Positions 18,751 through 27,004 of a stretch of 64,000 nucleotides of DNA are shown piece by piece. Made by a program: the position numbers and the translations under genes. Source of the DNA: NCEH01 sp043195135 (GTDB taxonomy: Bacteria; Pseudomonadota; Alphaproteobacteria; Rhizobiales; Xanthobacteraceae); assembly GCF_043195135.1 (NCBI RefSeq), contig NZ_JBAFWP010000020.1; one strand, given 5' to 3'. The notes under the pieces are model-generated. The model saw only the letters and a program-made list of their open reading frames with translations. It had not been told where the DNA came from and did no database searches. Position 1 is the stretch's first letter, and each line of letters begins with the position of its first letter.

Positions 18751-19731
18751 TCAGCTGGAGGCGAGGCGCGCTTCCAGCGCCTCGAACAGCGGATTGTCGG
18801 AGGCGAACACATATTCCAGCGCCCCCACCGTCACCATGCTGGCGCCCTCGGCGCGCAGGAAGGTGGCGAGGCCGTGCAGCGTGTCCGGCGGGCAGTGCAG
18901 GGTGAGCATGCCCGAGGAGGTCGGCCCGCCGAACGGCGCCACGCAGCGGAACCGTTCCACCGCCTGCGCCACCAGGTCGGCATCGCACGAGCTGAAGCGG
19001 GTGCGCACCTCGCGCATGGTGCGGGCGCGCTTTTCCGCCGCCATGCGATCGAAGATGGCGCGGGCGACGGCGCGCGTTCCCGCCGTCCAGGGGGCGGTGA
19101 GGGAGGCCACGAGATTAGCTTCCGAGCGCAGCATCACGCCGTCGTCCACCACCTTCAGCGCATTGGCGGACAAGGTGGCGCCGGTGGTGGTGATGTCGAC
19201 GATCAATTCGGCGCTGCCGGCCGCCGGCGTGCCCTCGGTCGCGCCCGCGCTCTCGACGATGCGATAATCGACGATGCCGTGCCGCGCGAAGAAGGCGCGG
19301 GTGAGGTTCACATATTTGGTCGCGACGCGGATGCGCCGGCCGGTGCGGCTGTGGAAATGGCTCGCCACATCGTCCAGGTCGTCCATGGTGCGCACGTCGA
19401 TCCAGGCCTGCGGCACCGCGACCACCACATTGGCATGGCCGAAGCCGAGCTTCTCCAGCAGCGCGACGCGGGTGTCGGCGTGGGAGATGTTCTCGCGCAC
19501 CAGATCCTCGCCCGTGACGCCCACATGGGCGGTGCCGGAGGCGAGCGCGGCGGCGATCTCGGAGGCCGAGAGATAGGCCACCTCCACATGCTCCACCCCG
19601 CCGATGGCGCCGCGATAGTCGCGGGCGCCGCGCGCCTGGAGCAGCGGCATGCCGGCGCGGGCGAAGAACGCCTGCACGTTTTCCTGGAGCCGGCCCTTGG
19701 AGGGAACGGCGAGAATCAAGGTGTCGCTCAT
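18751..19731 (-). CDS. hisG: ATP phosphoribosyltransferase catalytic subunit (long form)
   Basis: First enzyme of histidine synthesis, joining ATP and PRPP. The 326-residue protein has the PSKGRLQ start, periplasmic-binding-like lobes and the PRPP-binding region around ELIVDITTTGATL (about residues 175-190). Beyond about residue 245 a further domain (GPTSSGMLTLHC ... GALEYVF) resembles the regulatory C-terminal domain of long HisG proteins, although a hisZ gene lies immediately upstream. The ATG overlaps the hisZ stop in an ATGA, so the two are translationally coupled. Confidence 0.95.
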   Translation of the reverse strand: MSDTLILAVPSKGRLQENVQAFFARAGMPLLQARGARDYRGAIGGVEHVEVAYLSASEIAAALASGTAHVGVTGEDLVRENISHADTRVALLEKLGFGHANVVVAVPQAWIDVRTMDDLDDVASHFHSRTGRRIRVATKYVNLTRAFFARHGIVDYRIVESAGATEGTPAAGSAELIVDITTTGATLSANALKVVDDGVMLRSEANLVASLTAPWTAGTRAVARAIFDRMAAEKRARTMREVRTRFSSCDADLVAQAVERFRCVAPFGGPTSSGMLTLHCPPDTLHGLATFLRAEGASMVTVGALEYVFASDNPLFEALEARLASS

Positions 19732-20924
19732 CGTCCCGCCTCCCCATCGGCCGGGCGCGCCGCGGCCTTGTCCATCGCGGCGTCATCCAGCTGCGCGAGG
19801 CGCTCGACCCAGGCGGCGAGGCCCACGGCGGGCACCACCGCGCCGCCGCCGAGCCGCTCCAGCAGGCGATCGTAGCGCCCGCCCGCCACCAGCGGCCCGT
19901 CCACGCGCCCGTGCGGATCGTGCAGCTCGAACACCATGCCGCTGTAATAATCGAGCGGCCGGCCGAAGGCGGCCGAGAACTGGATATCCGAAAGGGCGAT
20001 GCCGTGGGCGCTGATGAAGCCGGCGCGGCGGTCGAACGCATCGAGCGCGGCGTCGAGCGCGATGCCGGCGTCCTTCGCCAGGGCCCGCAGGCGCGCCGAG
20101 GCATCGTCCGGATTGCCGGTGATGTTCAGATAGCGTCCGAGGATCACCGCCGTTTCCGACGACAGGCCGTTGCCGGCGTCGAGCGAGGCCTGTTCCAGGA
20201 ACCGCTCGGCGATCTCCGAGACGCTGCGGCCGCCCACCGTGGTGATGCCGGCGATGGAGAGCAGGTCGGTGATCAGGGCGCGCGCGCCTTCCGGATCGGA
20301 GCCGGTGAGCGCGTTCAGCACGCCGGCATGGCTCGCGCCATTGCTCGCGCGCTCGGCATTGAGGCGGGTGAGGTCGGCGTCCAGGCTGCTCTGGCCGAAA
20401 TCCTTCAGCAGCCGCCGCCGCCACGCCGGGGGCAGGGGCAGGGCGTCCAGCAAGGCCGCGAACAGGGCGACGTCGCCCAGCTGGATCGCCGGCGCGGGCA
20501 TGTTGTAGATGGCGCAGGTCTCCAGCCCGAGGGCGAGAATCTCCGCGTCCGCGGCCTCAAGGTCGGTGCGGCCGAAGGATTCGACGCCGGCATGGCGGAA
20601 CTCGCCGCAGCTTTCGCCGCGAAAGCGGAACACCGGGCCGAGATAGCTCACGAAGGTCGGCAGCGGCGCGCCGGACTGGAGCACCTGCCGCGCCACCGGG
20701 ATCGTCAGATCCGGCCGCAGGCAGAGTTCCTGCCCCTCCATGTCCGTGGTGAGATAGAGCTGGCGGCGGATGGATTCGCCCGAAAGGTCCAGGAACACGT
20801 CCGCCGGCTGGAGAATGGGCGTGTCGATGCGCACGAAGCCGGCGGCCTCGTAGCGTGCGAGAAGGGCATCGTCCAGGGCGCGGCCTTTGCGCTCGGGAAA
20901 TCGGCTGTGCGCCTGGGAGGGCAT
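19728..20924 (-). CDS. hisZ: ATP phosphoribosyltransferase regulatory subunit HisZ
   Basis: A 398-residue class II aminoacyl-tRNA synthetase-like protein without tRNA charging function that regulates HisG. Motif 2-like PVFRFRGESCGEFRHAGVE (about residues 98-116) and the late AGGRYDRL are typical of the HisZ/HisRS fold. The open frame extends further upstream without similarity; the ATG at 20924 begins MPSQAHSRFPERKG, a normal HisZ start, though no clear ribosome site was seen. Forms an operon with hisG through a four-base overlap. Confidence 0.93.
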   Translation of the reverse strand: MPSQAHSRFPERKGRALDDALLARYEAAGFVRIDTPILQPADVFLDLSGESIRRQLYLTTDMEGQELCLRPDLTIPVARQVLQSGAPLPTFVSYLGPVFRFRGESCGEFRHAGVESFGRTDLEAADAEILALGLETCAIYNMPAPAIQLGDVALFAALLDALPLPPAWRRRLLKDFGQSSLDADLTRLNAERASNGASHAGVLNALTGSDPEGARALITDLLSIAGITTVGGRSVSEIAERFLEQASLDAGNGLSSETAVILGRYLNITGNPDDASARLRALAKDAGIALDAALDAFDRRAGFISAHGIALSDIQFSAAFGRPLDYYSGMVFELHDPHGRVDGPLVAGGRYDRLLERLGGGAVVPAVGLAAWVERLAQLDDAAMDKAAARPADGEAGR

Positions 20925-21119
20925 GGAATTCGTCCGCCGGGTCCGGATGGGGGCTGAAGTGTTCGCGCGGCTTCTAGCAAAGGCGAAGCCCTCAGGCCAC
21001 CCCGGCCTGCCCGAAGGGTGCTTAAGCCTCGCGCCCGGCTCGGCTATGGTGCGCGCAACGAAGCCGGGAATCGGCGGGCCCGTCCGCAGGCCCGCCCGCC
21101 GCACGCGAAAGGAAAGCCC

Positions 21120-21419
21120 ATGGCCGACGCTCCCAAGACCGACGCCCTGAAAGCCCCCCCGCAGGCCAAAGGCGCCGGCGCCGGCCCGGCGGTCGCGACC
21201 CTCTCCTTCGAAATGGCCCTGGCGGAGCTGGAAGGCATCGTGCAGCGCCTGGAGCGCGGCGACGTGCCCCTGGAGGAGAGCATCGCCATCTATGAGCGCG
21301 GCGAACTGCTGAAAGCCCGCTGCGACGCCCTGCTGAAGGAGGCCGAGGCGCGGGTCGAGACCATCACCCGCGATGCCGACGGCCGGCCGAGCGGCACGGC
21401 GCCCCTCGATGCGGGCTGA
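21120..21419 (+). CDS. xseB: Exodeoxyribonuclease VII small subunit
   Basis: Small subunit of the ExoVII nuclease that degrades single-stranded DNA. The 99-residue product has the coiled-coil core FEMALAELEGIVQRLERGDV followed by PLEESIAIYERGELLKARC, the family signature. The N-terminal 24 residues are Ala/Pro rich. The ATG follows GAAAGGAAAGCCC. The large subunit XseA is not in this window. It lies divergently from hisZ, in the same neighbourhood as dxs, a common order in the Hyphomicrobiales. Confidence 0.94.
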   Translation: MADAPKTDALKAPPQAKGAGAGPAVATLSFEMALAELEGIVQRLERGDVPLEESIAIYERGELLKARCDALLKEAEARVETITRDADGRPSGTAPLDAG

Positions 21420-21420
21420 A

Positions 21421-21439
21421 CTGTCCCGGTGCGGGACAG
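21421..21439. terminator. GC hairpin after xseB
   Basis: CTGTCCCG and CGGGACAG form an 8-bp perfect stem with a GTG loop, starting two bases after the xseB stop. No T-run follows, so it may be a weak terminator or an mRNA-end stabiliser. Confidence 0.45.
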
Positions 21440-21477
21440 GGCGCGCGGAGCGGGCGAACGGGCGGCGAACAGAACGG

Positions 21478-21490
21478 GCGCGAATCGCGC
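21478..21490. repeat. GCGCGA-A-TCGCGC palindrome
   Basis: A 13-bp palindrome in the convergent gap between xseB and the ICMT-like gene. The same word, or an 11-bp part of it, occurs three times within 90 bp downstream of the tRNA-Pro gene (39669-39756), always outside genes. Confidence 0.55.
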
Positions 21491-21532
21491 GCCGCGCCGG
21501 GTGCGGGCTTTGTTCCTTTCGGCGATGCCAGC

Positions 21533-22123
21533 TCAGTAGAGGCCGGGAATGATGCGCTTGGTGCGCGCGCAATAGGCGTCATATTGCGCGCCGAAGGTCT
21601 CGCGCATCATCGCCTCCTCCTGCCCGACGCGGAAGAAGAACAGGATGCCGAAGCCGACGAGGCCGGAAAATCCGGCCAGCAGGTTCGGCAGCAGCAGCGC
21701 CTGCGCCACCGCCCACAGGAAGAAGGCGGAATACATGGGGTGGCGCACCTGCGCATAGACCCCCGAGGTCACCAATTGGTGCGCGTCCTTGATCTCCAGC
21801 GTCACCGACCAGTTGCGGCCGAGATCGCGATGGGTGCGCCAGAACAGCCAGAGCGAGACCGCGAACACGGCGATGCCGGCGGCCACCTGAAGCGGGGCGG
21901 GGGCATAGCCGAGCCCATGGGGAAAGCCGGTGGCCGCATAGATCGCCGGAATGATGCCGAGCCCGAGCGTGGAGATGGACAGCAGCACCATTTCCCGCGT
22001 CGTGCGATGGCGCCGGTCGGCGACCCTGGCCTTGCGTGCCTTGCGCTCGAACGGGATGCGGATGACGTACCAGGCGATGACGCCGAGCGCCCAGGCCAGT
22101 TTCGCGATGGCGAGCGTGCTCAT
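21533..22123 (-). CDS. Isoprenylcysteine carboxyl methyltransferase (ICMT)-family membrane protein
   Basis: A 196-residue protein with four to five membrane helices and the C-terminal methyltransferase signature: VTSGVYAQVRHPMYSAFFLW (about residues 118-137) and EEAMMRETFGAQYDAYCART (about 168-187). Bacterial members methylate small molecules or lipids, and the substrate here is unknown. The start codon overlaps the stop of the upstream hydrolase-like gene by four bases, so the pair is translated together. Confidence 0.88.
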   Translation of the reverse strand: MSTLAIAKLAWALGVIAWYVIRIPFERKARKARVADRRHRTTREMVLLSISTLGLGIIPAIYAATGFPHGLGYAPAPLQVAAGIAVFAVSLWLFWRTHRDLGRNWSVTLEIKDAHQLVTSGVYAQVRHPMYSAFFLWAVAQALLLPNLLAGFSGLVGFGILFFFRVGQEEAMMRETFGAQYDAYCARTKRIIPGLY

Positions 22124-23505
22124 GGGCGCTTCCTGTTCCTGCTGTTGGGGTTGGGCCGGACGCGGCGGCCGGATCCGGGACGCGCCTTGGCGGGTGCGGG
22201 CGTCTTCGCGGCCGGCTTTTCAGGCTTTGCTGTCTTTGCCGTCTTGGCCGGGGCCTCGCCGCCCACGGCGGTGGACATGCGGTCGGCGAGGGGAATGAGC
22301 GCCCCGTCCTGCGCAAAGATCGCCAGCGGCCCGTCGATCTGGCGCACCAGCTCGTCGAAGGTCACGGGCGCGCAGACGAAGGCATAGAAATCGTACGTCG
22401 CCCTGCGGTCGTTCGCGAGGAAGAACTGGCAGTGCAGCCGCATCACGTCGAAGCGGAAGCGGGCATAGGTCTTCGGCGTCAGCAGGCCGCGAATGGTGAT
22501 CTGCCGCACGAACGGCCGGCGCCGCCCGTCCGCATTGCCGGCATGGCCGAGCGTGACCGGATTGACCTTGTAGAAGCTGACGATGTCGTCGCGCGCCTGG
22601 AATTCCGCCCAGCCCACCGCCGGGGCGGCATGCACCTTGTGGGCGGCCGCCCGCAGGCGGGTGCCGGCGGGATGCAAAGCGAATTTCGCCGTGGTGGAGC
22701 CGAGGGTCAGCAGGCGGATCGGGATCCGCGTGCCGAATTTCGGATCGCGCGCCAGCACCTGCGCCATCAGGCTCACCACATGCATGGCGCCGAGGCTGTG
22801 GCCCGCGATGACGATTTCGTCCACGCCGCCCTGCCGCGCCACCTCGCGCACCCGCGCCGCAAAGGCGACGATCCGCGCGTCGATGTCGGGATGCCGGCCG
22901 CGCGCGTAATCCACCGAGAATTCCGCAAGGTCCAGCGATTGCTTGAGCCGCAGCCGCTTGCCCAGCGTCGCCATGAGGCCGAAGAACACCCCGCCGGCCG
23001 CCAGCGCGCCGAGGAGAAGCGCCGGGATGGGGCCGAGCGGCGCAGCGGAAACATAAGCCGCGCCAGAGCCGGCGGCGAGCGCTGCGGCCGTGATGGCGAG
23101 CAGCACCACATAGGTGAGCACGAAGAAGATGCCGTAGCGGTGGCTGAGGCGGAAATAGCGCACCACCGTTCCGCTGGCGATCATGTCGGCCAGCGCCCGT
23201 GTCGTGCCGAGGATGTGCGACCAGCGGCTGCGCGCCATGTCGGCGCGCACGAATTCGTCCCAGGCGAGCAGCTCGAACCGGGTCTGCGTGGACCAGCCGG
23301 CGCCGCGCGCCTGGGCATTCCACACGGCGCCGGTCGCGGTGGGCGCGATCGCCTGATCGCAGCCGGTCTCGACGTTCCACACCTTGGCGAATCGCGCGAT
23401 CTCGCGGGTGAAGACCTTGTGATGGCCTTCCGCGCTCATGGGATCGAAGCCCGCCACGAAGAAGAAATGGCGGCGGAGCGTCTGGTCTGGTTCGTGCGGG
23501 GCCAT
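22120..23505 (-). CDS. Membrane protein with alpha/beta-hydrolase (lipase-like) domain
   Basis: A 461-residue protein. Two membrane helices (about residues 145-170 and 178-200) follow an N-terminal cytoplasmic part with the motif FFFVAGFDPMSA. The segment DEIVIAGHSLGAMHV holds a GxSxG nucleophile elbow near residue 237. The C-terminus (about 420-461) is Ala/Pro/Lys-rich and basic. A lipase or esterase role is inferred from the elbow only; the remaining catalytic residues cannot be assigned with confidence. Coupled to the ICMT-like gene by ATGA overlap, which suggests a joint role on lipids. Confidence 0.75.
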   Translation of the reverse strand: MAPHEPDQTLRRHFFFVAGFDPMSAEGHHKVFTREIARFAKVWNVETGCDQAIAPTATGAVWNAQARGAGWSTQTRFELLAWDEFVRADMARSRWSHILGTTRALADMIASGTVVRYFRLSHRYGIFFVLTYVVLLAITAAALAAGSGAAYVSAAPLGPIPALLLGALAAGGVFFGLMATLGKRLRLKQSLDLAEFSVDYARGRHPDIDARIVAFAARVREVARQGGVDEIVIAGHSLGAMHVVSLMAQVLARDPKFGTRIPIRLLTLGSTTAKFALHPAGTRLRAAAHKVHAAPAVGWAEFQARDDIVSFYKVNPVTLGHAGNADGRRRPFVRQITIRGLLTPKTYARFRFDVMRLHCQFFLANDRRATYDFYAFVCAPVTFDELVRQIDGPLAIFAQDGALIPLADRMSTAVGGEAPAKTAKTAKPEKPAAKTPAPAKARPGSGRRVRPNPNSRNRKRP

Positions 23506-23664
23506 GGTCGTTGGCCTTCTACCGGAGCCCGGCGCGCGATGAAAGGCCCCGCGCCCGCACGGGCCGGCGACGGCGTGTTGTGGGGCCGCGTGTTGTCAGC
23601 GGTGCGTTGTGGCGTGGCGCGGCGGGATGCTACCACGATGCGGCAAGCGCCGCGTGGAGAAGCC

Positions 23665-24573
23665 ATGACCCCGAACGAGACTGAGGCCGCGGACACCGGG
23701 GCTGCGGACGCGCCTGCGGTCAGCGTCATCCTGGTGTCCTACAACAGCGGGGCGGTGATCGGCCGCGCCATCGCCTCCGTGCCCGCGGGGTGCGAGGTGA
23801 TCGTGGTGGACAATGCGAGCCCGCAGGGCACCCCCTTCATGGCCGATCTGGCGCGTCCCGCCCGGCTGATCGCTCTGCCGCGCAACCTCGGCTTCGGCAC
23901 CGCCTGCAACACCGGGGCACGGGCCGCGCGCGGGGACTATGTGTTCTTCCTCAATCCCGATGCGGCCCTGGCGCCGGACGCGCTGGATCGCCTGGTGGCG
24001 GCCGAGCGCGCCTATGGCCCGGCGATCATCATGCCTTCCATCCTCGGCGACACCGGTCGGCCCATGCGCAAGGAAGGCTCGATCCTCGAACCGGTGCCGC
24101 GCGCGGCCCGGCTGAAGGCGGAGGAGATCGCCGGCGATTATTGCACGCGCTTCGTGCACGGCGCCGCCTTCCTCATGAAGCGCCAGGAGTTTCTGGACCT
24201 CGGCGGGTTCGACGAGCAGATTTTCCTCTATCACGAGGACGACGACCTCGCCTTGCGGGCGCTCGCGCGCGACCTGCCGATCGTCGTGGTCCCGGGCGCG
24301 CAGGTGTCCCACAGCGGCGGAAAATCCAGCACCGGCTCCTGGGGCGCCACCTTCGCCATCAACCGCTACAAGAAGCGCTCGGAACTCTATGTCCGCCGCA
24401 AGTACGGGCGCCGGCCCCATCTGGCGAAGGACGCGCTGCGCCTCGCCGGCGGGTGCCTGCTGGCGCTGGCGACCCTGGACATGCACCGCTTCATGATCCG
24501 CGCCGGCAAGCTCGCCGGCCTGCTCGACGGGCCGGGGGTGCCCACCGGGCCGGGGCGGGAAGGGCGGTCTTAG
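23665..24573 (+). CDS. Glycosyltransferase family 2 protein
   Basis: A 302-residue nucleotide-sugar glycosyltransferase. The GT-A fold is indicated by VSVILVSYNSG, the EVIVVDNAS beta strand, the NPDA metal-binding acidic motif (in VFFLNPDAAL) and the later GGFDEQIFLYHEDDDLALRA, typical of rhamnosyltransferase-like members. The ATG follows GGAGAAG; the open frame runs far upstream but without family similarity. There is no adjacent polysaccharide cluster, so donor and acceptor are unknown. Confidence 0.9.
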   Translation: MTPNETEAADTGAADAPAVSVILVSYNSGAVIGRAIASVPAGCEVIVVDNASPQGTPFMADLARPARLIALPRNLGFGTACNTGARAARGDYVFFLNPDAALAPDALDRLVAAERAYGPAIIMPSILGDTGRPMRKEGSILEPVPRAARLKAEEIAGDYCTRFVHGAAFLMKRQEFLDLGGFDEQIFLYHEDDDLALRALARDLPIVVVPGAQVSHSGGKSSTGSWGATFAINRYKKRSELYVRRKYGRRPHLAKDALRLAGGCLLALATLDMHRFMIRAGKLAGLLDGPGVPTGPGREGRS

Positions 24574-24700
24574 GCGCGCTGGATCTCGTCCGGTATCCGT
24601 GAGCCGTCTCGCACCCGCGCCCTGGCCGGGCGCGTCCGGCCAACCGCGCCGCGCGGGCCGGGCGGGCCTTGAAAAAGCAGGCGCCGGCGGCTCCGCGTGG

Positions 24701-24723
24701 ATGCACGGGACGAGCCCGTGCAT
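24701..24723. repeat. Short palindromic repeat (REP/RPE-like)
   Basis: ATGCACGGG and CCCGTGCAT form a 9-bp perfect inverted repeat around ACGAG. Sequences of the form TGGATGCnCGGGACnAGCCCGnGCATGAC are widespread interspersed palindromes in rhizobial genomes, and the flanks here (CGTGG before, GACC after) fit that pattern. The family assignment is from memory of such repeats, not from a search. Confidence 0.55.
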
Positions 24724-24932
24724 GACCATGTTCCGCCCTGCAGGCCGCGCCGGACCTGGAACAGGGACGCGCCTTGGGAAGAGCCGCCATGCGCATCTAT
24801 GGTTAACGGGTCTGGCCGTGTGCGTTGCACATGCCCATCTGTGTGTGTAAGGCTTTTTCTCCCGGCGCGCCGGGTGCGATCCCCGGCTCAGCCGCACGGG
24901 TCGGCGCGAGGACCGGCGGGACCGCCGGATTT

Positions 24933-25027
24933 GGGCCGGCGACGCCGGAAGACGACCAGGGCCGGCGACGCCGGCGGATGAACAGGGCCGGCGGTGCCGG
25001 CAGATATCAGGGCCGGCGGTGCCGGCA
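24933..25027. repeat. Tandem 26-bp hairpin repeat in the dxs leader
   Basis: Four units starting GGGCCGGCG(A/G)(C/T)GCCGG begin at 24933, 24959, 24985 and 25010, spacing 26, 26 and 25 bp. Each core is a near-perfect palindrome able to form a short hairpin. The period is not a multiple of three and no frame is conserved, so the array is non-coding. It ends 15 bases before the dxs GTG. Confidence 0.8.
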
Positions 25028-25042
25028 TGTGCGGAGTGTTCC

Positions 25043-26962
25043 GTGACCGCTTCCAAGACCCCGCTTCTCGATACGGTGCGCAGCCCCGCTGATGTGCGAC
25101 GCCTGCCCGACGATAAGCTGCCCCAGCTCGCCGACGAACTGCGGCTCGAAACCATCGACGCCGTCTCCGTCACCGGCGGGCACCTCGGCGCGGGTCTCGG
25201 CGTGGTGGAATTGTCGGTGGCGCTGCATCACGTTTTCGATACCCCGCACGACCGCCTGATCTGGGACGTGGGGCACCAGTGCTATCCCCACAAGATCCTC
25301 ACCGAGCGGCGCGACCGCATCCGCACGCTGCGCCAGGGCGGAGGCCTCTCCGGCTTCACCCAGCGCGCCGAGAGCGTGTACGACCCGTTCGGCGCCGCCC
25401 ATTCCTCCACCTCCATTTCCGCCGGCCTCGGCATGGCGGTGGCGCGCGACCTCTCGGGCGAGGAGCGCAACATCGTCTGCGTCATCGGCGACGGCGCCAT
25501 GTCGGCGGGCATGGCCTATGAGGCCATGAACAATGCCGGCGCCATGGACAGCCGGCTGATCGTCATCCTCAACGACAACGACATGTCCATCGCCCCGCCC
25601 ACGGGCGCCATGTCGGCCTATCTGGCGCGGCTCATTTCCGGGCGGACCTATCTCTCGCTCCGCGAGATCGGCAAGCAGCTCGCCGGCCACATGCCGAAAT
25701 TCGTCGAGCGCGGCGCCCAGCGGGCGGAGGAGTTCGCGCGCGGCTTCTGGACCGGCGGCACGCTGTTCGAGGAGATGGGCTTCTATTACGTGGGGCCCAT
25801 CGACGGCCATAATTTCGAGCACCTGCTGCCCGTGCTGCGCAATGTGCGCGACGCCAAGACCGGGCCGATCCTGGTTCATGTGGTGACGCAGAAGGGCAAG
25901 GGCTACGCCCCCGCCGAGGCCTCCGCCGACAAGTATCATGGCGTCGTGAAGTTCGACGTGGTGACGGGCGCGCAGGTCAAGGCCAAGTCCAATGCGCCGA
26001 CCTATACCCGCGTGTTCGCCGAGAGCCTGATCAACGAGGCGCGGCACGACGACAAGGTGGTGGCCATCACCGCCGCCATGCCGAGCGGTACCGGGCTCGA
26101 TCTGTTCGGCCAGGCGTTCCCGAGCCGCACCTTCGACGTCGCGATCGCCGAGCAGCATGCGGTGACGTTTGCGGCCGGGCTCGCGGCGGAGGGCTACAAG
26201 CCGTTCTGCGCGCTCTATTCCACCTTCCTCCAGCGCGCCTATGACCAGGTGGTGCACGATGTGGCGCTCCAGGGCCTTCCGGTGCGCTTCGCCATCGACC
26301 GGGCCGGCCTCGTGGGTGCGGACGGGGCGACCCATGCCGGCGCCTACGATGTCGCCTTTCTCGGCTGCCTGCCGGGCTTCACCATCATGGCCCCGTCCGA
26401 CGAGGCCGAACTGACCCATATGATCGCAACCGCGGTCGCGTTCGACGAGGGGCCGAGCGCCATCCGCTTCCCGCGCGGGGAAGGCGTGGGCGTGGAGCGG
26501 CCGGAGCGGGGCGAGGTGCTGCCCATCGGGCGCGGCCGGATGCTGCGCGAGGGCACGGACGTGGCGCTGGTCGGCCTCGGCACGCGGGTCGCGGCTTGCC
26601 TTGCTGCGGCGGAGCGGCTGGCGGACCTCGGCATTTCCGCGAGCGTCGCCGACGCGCGCTTCGCCAAGCCCATCGACCAGGACCTGATCGGCCGCCTGGC
26701 GCGCGCCCATGAGGCGCTGATCACGGTGGAGGAGGGCTCCATCGGCGGTTTCGGCAGCCAGGTGATGCAATTCCTGAGCGAGGCCGGGGTGCTGGATCGC
26801 GGCCTGAAGCTGCGCGCCATGGTGCTGCCCGACATCTATATCGACCAGGAGACGCCCGCCCGCCAGATCGCCCAGGCCGGTCTCGACGCCGACGGCATCG
26901 TCGCGAAGGTGCTGTCGGTGCTGCCCAAAGGCGACCGCATCGGCCTGACCCGGCGCGCCTGA
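25043..26962 (+). CDS. dxs: 1-deoxy-D-xylulose-5-phosphate synthase
   Basis: First enzyme of the MEP isoprenoid pathway, condensing pyruvate and glyceraldehyde 3-phosphate with thiamine diphosphate. The 639-residue length is normal. The ThDP/Mg motif GDGAMSAGMAYEAMNNAG ... NDNDMSI (about residues 150-185), the transketolase pyrimidine domain with the catalytic glutamate in IAEQHAVTFAAGL, and a C-terminal transketolase domain are visible. GTG 25043 (MTASKTPLLD) is preferred over GTG 25019, which lies inside the tandem repeat; GCGGAG precedes it. Confidence 0.95.
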   Translation: MTASKTPLLDTVRSPADVRRLPDDKLPQLADELRLETIDAVSVTGGHLGAGLGVVELSVALHHVFDTPHDRLIWDVGHQCYPHKILTERRDRIRTLRQGGGLSGFTQRAESVYDPFGAAHSSTSISAGLGMAVARDLSGEERNIVCVIGDGAMSAGMAYEAMNNAGAMDSRLIVILNDNDMSIAPPTGAMSAYLARLISGRTYLSLREIGKQLAGHMPKFVERGAQRAEEFARGFWTGGTLFEEMGFYYVGPIDGHNFEHLLPVLRNVRDAKTGPILVHVVTQKGKGYAPAEASADKYHGVVKFDVVTGAQVKAKSNAPTYTRVFAESLINEARHDDKVVAITAAMPSGTGLDLFGQAFPSRTFDVAIAEQHAVTFAAGLAAEGYKPFCALYSTFLQRAYDQVVHDVALQGLPVRFAIDRAGLVGADGATHAGAYDVAFLGCLPGFTIMAPSDEAELTHMIATAVAFDEGPSAIRFPRGEGVGVERPERGEVLPIGRGRMLREGTDVALVGLGTRVAACLAAAERLADLGISASVADARFAKPIDQDLIGRLARAHEALITVEEGSIGGFGSQVMQFLSEAGVLDRGLKLRAMVLPDIYIDQETPARQIAQAGLDADGIVAKVLSVLPKGDRIGLTRRA

Positions 26963-27004
26963 GGCGGGGTCTGGCGATCCGAACCAACAGGGTCTGCGGG
27001 CGGC

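Larger units (their letters stand above)
24574..25042. other. Intergenic region with repeats upstream of dxs
   Basis: No credible gene is seen in these 469 bases. The first part contains a GCGCCC-TGGCC-GGGCGC palindrome (about 24618-24633) and a 9-bp inverted repeat (24701-24723). The last 110 bases hold a GC-rich palindrome (24913-24928) and four tandem hairpin-forming units that run up to the dxs ribosome site. Confidence 0.7.
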
